A program made the translations under genes and the position numbers. A DNA stretch of 64,000 nucleotides from Parasponia andersonii (Eukaryota > Streptophyta > Magnoliopsida > Rosales > Cannabaceae): the NCBI GenBank assembly GCA_002914805.1, contig JXTB01000027.1:757614-821613 (forward strand), given 5' to 3'. The notes below the pieces were generated by a model, which was not told where the DNA came from, made no database searches, and saw only the letters and a program-made list of their open reading frames with translations. Positions 58,237 through 64,000 of the stretch are shown in pieces (positions within the stretch are counted from its first letter, which is position 1; each line of letters opens with the position of its first letter).

Positions 58237-59765
58237 AACGATCTTCTTGACATCCGAGATTGATTTATGACCTTAGGATGATTTACTGGAAAGTTTCAAC
58301 ACCAAATCTCTATATGCCATTTTCAATGGGTGTGATATAGAGCAAATCAAGTTAATTTCTTTGTGTGAAATTGCCAAGGAGGCATAGGAAATCATTCAAA
58401 CTCATTTTGAAGGCTCAGGTGAAGTAAAGTGTAAAAAACTCACATCTCTTACAACTAGATTTGAGCAAATACGAATGGAAGAAAATGAATCTTTGTCTCA
58501 ATATTAAACAAAATTATGTGATATTGCTAATGAATTGTTTGCTCTTAGTGAAAAAATTTCTGAGGCTGTTATAGTGAAAAATTTGTTAGGTCTCTTCCTA
58601 ATTGTTTTCAACCTAAGATTGTTGCAATTGAAGAGAGCGAAAATCTAGACATCATAAAGGTTGAAAACTTGATGAGTTCTCTTCGAGCATTTGAAATAAA
58701 TTTAACGGTGAGAAAGAAGAAGAACTCCATTACTCTTAAATCCACACAAGAGAACAATAGAATGTCAAATAAGGAAGAAGATGGCAATGAACTTGCTTTA
58801 CTTACAAAAAGTAATAAAAAATTCTTAAGGAAAGTAGGAAATAACTTTGGGTCTATTTCATCCTCATTCAAATCAGGTAAGACCTCCTCTAAATCTTTTG
58901 ATTCTTCTAAGAAGAAAGGTGTGTAGTACAGAGAATGCCAAGGATTTGGGCACACACAATCTAAAAAGATGCCTAAATCCTTCGCATCAACTTGGAGTGA
59001 TGAAGAATCTGAAGGTAGCCAAGAATGTGACCATAATGTAAGCAATCATGTTGCTTCTGTCAGTTCATTTTTTCCAAGTAACCTTTGTCATATGCAAAAA
59101 AAATCAGTTGTTTCTTATACAGTCTTAGAAGTTGATGATGACAATAAATTGTCTTTGGGCGAATTCGAATCTAATTTAGATATTGATGACGATTCATTTG
59201 GTGATGCATACAAAATCTGTGTGCTCAATGAGAACATGTTTGTGCTAAAAAATGTGGTCTGATTAAAACCAATTCTCTTTTAGTTGAGTTTAAAAAAAAT
59301 TCTTTTAAAATAATTCATGAAAGAATTAATTGTTGATAAAAAAGAAAATATTTTAAAAGAGATCTCTATGGAACTTGAAAGAACTATGAAATCTCTTAAA
59401 ACGCTTAATTCTGGTTCATCCCAATTTGATCATATTTTGACTTATGGAAAGTTTCCTAGTGATATTAGTGGACTTGGTTTTAAAGATGAATGTTCAGGAA
59501 CAAAAACTATTTTTGTGAAAGAATTAGTTACTACTCCTGTTCGAACAATTGTTGTTATAACAACAGGTTCAAAGAAAGTTTCAGCACCTGTCACCAAATT
59601 GGTTGTTGCAACAATAGGATCGCATTCAACATTCAGAAGTTATCTTAGTTTCATACCACCAACAAGTAAATACAGCAATCCTATTGCAACAACAAATTCA
59701 TTCATAACAAGCAAAGGTAAAATATTCATATCTATTTGTCATTTTTGTGGTATTAAAGGTCATAT
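58237..59765 (+). pseudogene. gag of family A copy 2 (5' deleted, broken)
   Basis: Starts inside gag. Open pieces at 58669-58926 (MSNKEEDGNELALLTKSNKK), 58969-59262 and 59317-59769. The knuckle near 58922-58960 has stops and reads YRECQGFGHTQS, with first and last Cys gone. The C-terminal part repeats VATTGSKK/VATIGSH on GTTGCAACAA DNA as in copy 1. Confidence 0.82.
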
Positions 59766-59929
59766 TTGACCTAGATGTTTTACCATGATGAGTTTACTGA
59801 AAAACAATTATTTTAAAATCATTTTTGGAATTTTCTCAAAGAAAAACTCCAAACCAAAAATTGATTTAAGAAATAATACCAAAAAGATATGGGTAAGAAA
59901 GTTTGACCTTAATTGGTTTGTCTTTTTTA

Positions 59930-61670
59930 CTTGTCTAAGAACTAGTGCTACTAACTTTTGATATTTTGATAGTAGTTGTTCTAGGCATATGACAAGTGAC
60001 AAGTCCATCCTAACAAACTATAAAATTATCACTGAAGGTATGGTGACATTTGGTGATGGTGTGAAGGGAAAGAGTTCTCGGTATTTGAACTCTCAACATT
60101 GATAATTTCCTAAAACTGAAGATGGTGATGCACGTAGAAGGTTTGAAGGCTAATTTGATTAGCACAAGTCAACTATGTGACTTAAATTTGAACGCATAAT
60201 TCACTAATGGAAGGTGTCAATTCTTGGACATTTCAAGTAAGTGTGTGTTGGAAGGTTTCAGATCTTTAGATAATTATTACACTATCTTTCCTAGCACACA
60301 CTCATGTCACAAAACTTCTTTGAATAATTCTGATTTGTGACATGAAAGACTTGGCCACTTGAACTTCAAAACACTAAGAAAATTGGGAAGTATTGGTGCT
60401 ATTCGTGGTTTACCATCTCTTGGTAAATAATCTTCTGAAGTGTATGGACCATGTCAATATGAAAAGTAACAGAAATCCACACACAAAGTGATTCAACAGA
60501 TTTCAATATCGGAATGTATTGGAATTGTTACATATAGATCTAAAGGGTCTTGTGCAAACAGCAAGTAAGGTAGGTAAATATTACATCTTTGTTTGTGTTG
60601 ATGATTTTTCTAGATTTACTTGGGTTGCATTTTTTAGAGAAAAATTTGATTCTTTGGATGTTTTCAAGAGTCTGTGTTTGAAACTGAGAAATGAGAAAAA
60701 TTTTAATATTGGCAAGATTGTGAGAATAAAAATTGATTATGGAAATGAATTTGAGAATTCGATTTTCACCAAGTTTTGTGATGATCATTGTATTGCTCAT
60801 GAGTTTTCTGCTCCTAAAACATTACGAAAAACTGGTGTTGTGGAAAGAAAAAATCGCACCTTGCAAGAAATGGTTTGTATGATACTAAATTGTAAGAGAT
60901 TACATAAGAAGTTGTGAGCTGAAGCAATAAAAACAGCATGCCATACCATAAATCATGTTTATTTAAGACCAGGTACAAAAATGACCCTATATGAGATCTA
61001 GAAAGGAAAGAAATCCAATGTAAGTTACTTTCATGTCTTTGGTAGCATATGTTATATTTTGAATGATCGTGAACATTTGGGTAAGTTTGATGCAAAAAGT
61101 GATATTTATGTGTTTCTTGGTTACTCCAATAATAATAGGGCATATCGTGTGTCTAAAATGAGAAGTCAAATCATTATGGAGTTTGCTAATGTGGTTGTTG
61201 ATGACTGTAGTGATTTTTCTGAATTTTCAAAGAAAGAAATTATAAACAATTTTACTAATAAATCTTTTGATTCAATGGAACCTATTGTTGCAACAACTAA
61301 ATCTGTTGAGAAATCTAATGTTACAATAACAGAACCACATGCAGTTTCTTCCAATCCAAAAATTCCTGAATTATCCATGAAGAGTGGTGAGTTTTTTGAG
61401 AATCTTTCCAAAAAAGAACCATCCTGCAGAGTAAAGAAAAATCACCCAACAGATTTCATGTTTGGTAAGCTTGATGATACCATGGTTATAAGGAAAAGGT
61501 ACATAAATCTTGCTCAATATGTTTACTTTATTTCTATGGTTGAGACTAAGGCTCTACTTGATGAGTTTTGGGTAAAAGCTATGCAAGAAGAGTTAGAACA
61601 ATTTTCTCGTAATGATGTTTGGACTCTTATTCCTAGACCCATTCATATAAATTTCATTGGTACCAAATAG
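59930..61670 (+). pseudogene. Protease and integrase of family A copy 2 (broken)
   Basis: The protease motif near 59965 is FDSSCSRHMTSD, with the active-site Gly replaced by Ser. The integrase core is open at 60519-60917 with RIKIDYGNEF in place of RI(K/R)SD and the Glu in GVVERKNRTLQ. The C-terminal domain and linker are open at 61059-61670 (SDIYVFLGYSNNNRAYRVSK), one of the longer intact stretches of the family here. Confidence 0.83.
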
Positions 61671-63045
61671 ATTTTTAAAAATAAGTCTGATAAATTTGGT
61701 AATGTTGTGAGAAATAAAGCAGGATTGGTTATCAAGGGATATACTCAAACTGAGGGTATTAACTTTAATGAAACATTTGCACCAGTGGCTCGATTAGAGT
61801 CTATCAAGTTACTTATTGTAATAGCTTGTGTCATAGGTTTCAAATTATATCAAATGGATTTAAAAGTGCTTTTTTGAATAGTATTTTGAATGAAGAAGCC
61901 TATGTCAAATAGCATAGAAGATTTGAAGACCCATATTTGCCAATTCATATTTTCAAATTAAAAAAAGCATTATATGGGTTAAAGCAAGTTTCTTGGTATG
62001 AGAGATTGACAATTTTCTTGATTGAAATAGGTTATAAAAGAAGGAGAATGGACAAAACACTTTTTATCAAACATTTTGATTTAGGTATTATCATTGCTCA
62101 AGTATATGTAGATGATATTGTGTTTGGTTCTACCTCTAACTCTAAAGTGAAGGAGTTTGTCGATTAAATGAAGCAAGAATTTGAGATGAGTATGGTTGGA
62201 GAGCTCACATATTTTTTAGGTATGTAGCTCAAACAGCTTGAGGATGGCATTTTTATTTCTCAAGTCAAGTATGCCAAGAATCTTGTTTCTAAGTTTGGTC
62301 TTGAAAAACCAAACAATTTCATACCTTATGAGGACAATGTTGAAGTTGACAAAAGATAAAGAAAGGGTAAGTGTTGATCTAACATTGTACAGAAGCATGA
62401 CAGGTAGTTTTCTTTACCATACTGCCAGTCATCTTGATATATGTTACAGTGTTAGTATGTGTGCACGATACCAGAATTATCTTAAGGAATCTCATATTAC
62501 TACTGTTAAAAGAATTATTTGCTACGTGAACAGTACTCTTGATTATGGTATTTGGTATTCTAGGGATACTAATGTAAATCTTGCAGAATATAGTGATGCA
62601 GACTGGGCATGCAATGCAGATGACGGAAAGAGTACTAGTAGTGGTTGTTTCTACCTTAGAAATAACCTAGTTTCTTGGCACAACAAGAAACAAAATTCGA
62701 TTTCTTTCTCTACCATTGAGGTTGAATGCATTGCTGTTGGAAGTTGTCGTACACAACTTCTCTAGACGAAACAGATGCTTACTGACTTTAGCTTTGATAT
62801 AGATGTTATAACTATGTTTTGTGATAATACAAGTGCAATAAACATTTCCAAAAACCCAGTGTAAAATTCTAGAACAAAGCATATAGACATTCGTCATCCT
62901 TTTAAAAGGGAATTAGTCTAGAATAAAACAATCATTTTAGAACATGTTGAATCTAAAAGGCAGATAGCAGACATTTTTACCAAAGCCCTTGATTCTATAA
63001 AATTTGATTCCTTGAGGAAAGCCTTAGGAATCTGTTGCGTTTAAG
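61670..63045 (+). pseudogene. RT and RNase H of family A copy 2 (broken)
   Basis: RT begins FKNKSDKFGNVVRNKAG; a one-base loss near 61860 (LYQMD then K instead of VKSAF) shifts the frame. The catalytic box in VYVDDIVFGSTSN is near 62102-62140. RNase H is open at 62238-62765 (YSDADWACNADDGKSTSSGC, SWHNKKQNSISFST). Terminal LDSIKFDSLRKALGICC ends at a TAA near 63044. Confidence 0.84.
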
Positions 63046-63107
63046 TTTTTTGTGTGTTTTGTGTTTTTCAGTTTTAGCCCAAAAAGTATCTTGTAAACAA
63101 AAAGACG

Positions 63108-64000
63108 TTGCTAGAGATAGAATCCGGAAAGGAGATGGCCTTCCAGATTTCTGGCGATGGTGTAATTAGATATGGAAATAGATTGTGTGTGCCTAGTGGA
63201 ATTGTTAGAAAGGAGATATTAACGGAAGCTCATACCACTCCCTACTCGGTGCATCCGGGTACTACAAAGATGTATAGAGACTTAAAGGTGTATTACTGGT
63301 GGCCTGGTATGAAGAAAGATGTGGTTGAGTTTGTAGAGCAGTGTCTCACATGCCAGCAAGTCAAAGCTGAACATCAAAGACCTGCTGGGAAATTAAAGCC
63401 TTTGAACATACCTGAATGGAAATGAGAAGAGATTGCTATGGATCTTGTTGTTGGACTTCCTAAGACAACTAAGGGACATGATGCTATTTGGGTGATTGTG
63501 GATAGATATACCAAATCAGCTCATTTCCTTCCTGATAGAATAACCTATAACTTGGACCAGTTTGCTCGGTTATATGTTCAAGAGATAGTGAGACTACATG
63601 ATATTCCAAAAATTATCATTTCTGACCGAGATTCTAGATTTACTTCGAAATTTTGGAGGAGTGTTCAAGAGGCAATGGGTACAAAATTGGCCTTCAGTAC
63701 AGCATTTTATCCACAAACTGATGGGCAATCAGAGAGGACTATACAGACCCTTGAAGACATGCTCAGAGCTTATGTGTTGGATTTCCATGGATCTTGGAAT
63801 GACTGAACTGGACTGAGATTGCGGGATTACCTGCCACTTATAGAATTTGCTTACAATAACAGTTACCAAGCTTCCATTGAAATGCCCCCATATGAAGCAT
63901 TGTACGGAAGAAAGTGCAGATCTCCTATTCATTGGGATGAGATGGGGGAGAGAAAATTTCTTAGTCCAGAACTGATAAGAGAGACAAATGAGGCAACAGA
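63108..64000 (+). pseudogene. Chromovirus-type Ty3/gypsy integrase (broken, runs off window)
   Basis: The N-terminal HHCC zinc domain is visible (HTTPYSVHPGTTKMYRDLK, WWPGMKKD, CLTCQQVK), then the catalytic core with Asp in MDLVVGLP (63438), Asp in IISDRDSRF and Glu in TDGQSERTIQ, then DYLPLIEFAYNNSYQ and EALYGRKCRSP. A TGA at 63423 replaces the Trp of PEWKWE, and a TGA at 63804 interrupts SWND. It is unrelated to the copia element on its left. The flanking junction lies between 63045 and 63108. Confidence 0.88.

Larger units (their letters stand above)
48720..63045 (+). mobile_element. Sirevirus-like copia element, family A copy 2 (split by S(+))
   Basis: The LTR starts TGTTAGGTCC at 48720, is interrupted at 50023-58142 by the S(+) element, and resumes for about 95 bp. 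The region holding the LTR end, primer-binding site and gag start is missing compared with copy 1. Gag, protease, integrase, RT and RNase H follow, all broken. No 3' LTR is seen: sequence passes near 63045-63100 into gypsy DNA. Confidence 0.85.

Overview
This is eudicot plant nuclear DNA, AT-rich and crowded with LTR retrotransposons. It holds one intact multi-exon gene: a PHD-finger/homeodomain protein of the HAT3.1/PRH family on the minus strand (coding 17215-23137, non-coding first exon ending at 24619). Nearly everything else comes from three Ty1/copia families (called C, A and S here) and two Ty3/gypsy lineages, nested inside each other. The species cannot be read from the sequence.

Left block (1-14.7 kb). 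A plus-strand family C element (5' LTR truncated, 1741-3001; 3' LTR 10729-12139) sits inside the untranslated leader of an older, minus-strand relative. The relative's LTR is at 13123-14690. Its leader is split into 12140-13108 and about 400-1740. The inner element is broken: gag and protease carry stops, there is a 110-N gap at 6613-6722, integrase is fused to the end of RT, and a 2.9 kb gypsy-type solo LTR (7104-10013) is inserted in RT.

Gene block (16.9-25.4 kb). The HAT3.1-like gene has eight coding exons with GT/AG splice sites and matching phases, encoding about 979 residues. Intron 1 carries a short tRNA-derived SINE with a 14-bp target duplication. Exon 1 (5' UTR) contains GA and ATT microsatellites. 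The upstream region has a TGGGCC-type promoter motif and a CT-rich tract. The LTR of family A copy 1 begins about 0.6 kb upstream of exon 1.

Middle block (25.5-48.3 kb). Family A copy 1 (25477 to about 31790, no 3' LTR) abuts a truncated LTR of a minus-strand, Sirevirus-like element S(-) (31793-44116). S(-) has gag-pol relics and a degenerate env-like ORF. That ORF is interrupted by an Athila/Tat-like LTR (33578-35193) and by a family C solo LTR with a perfect ACTAT duplication (35299-36932). To the right lies the 3' part of an Athila/Tat-like gypsy element (44117-48304).

Right block (48.7-64 kb). Family A copy 2 (48720 to about 63045) is split in its 5' LTR by a full-length Sirevirus-like element S(+) (50023-58142, perfect ATATG duplication). 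S(+) belongs to the same family as S(-) but has no env-like ORF. The window ends inside a chromovirus-type gypsy integrase (63108-64000).

No tRNA, rRNA, CRISPR or bacterial-type system was seen. The less ordinary signals are family-specific palindromes (TTGTTGCAACAA throughout family A; TTTTGGTCGACCAAAA and variants near the S-family promoter), GC-rich tandem arrays in the C leader, GGCACC/AGTGCC arrays in the Athila-like element, and the nesting order, which allows relative dating.
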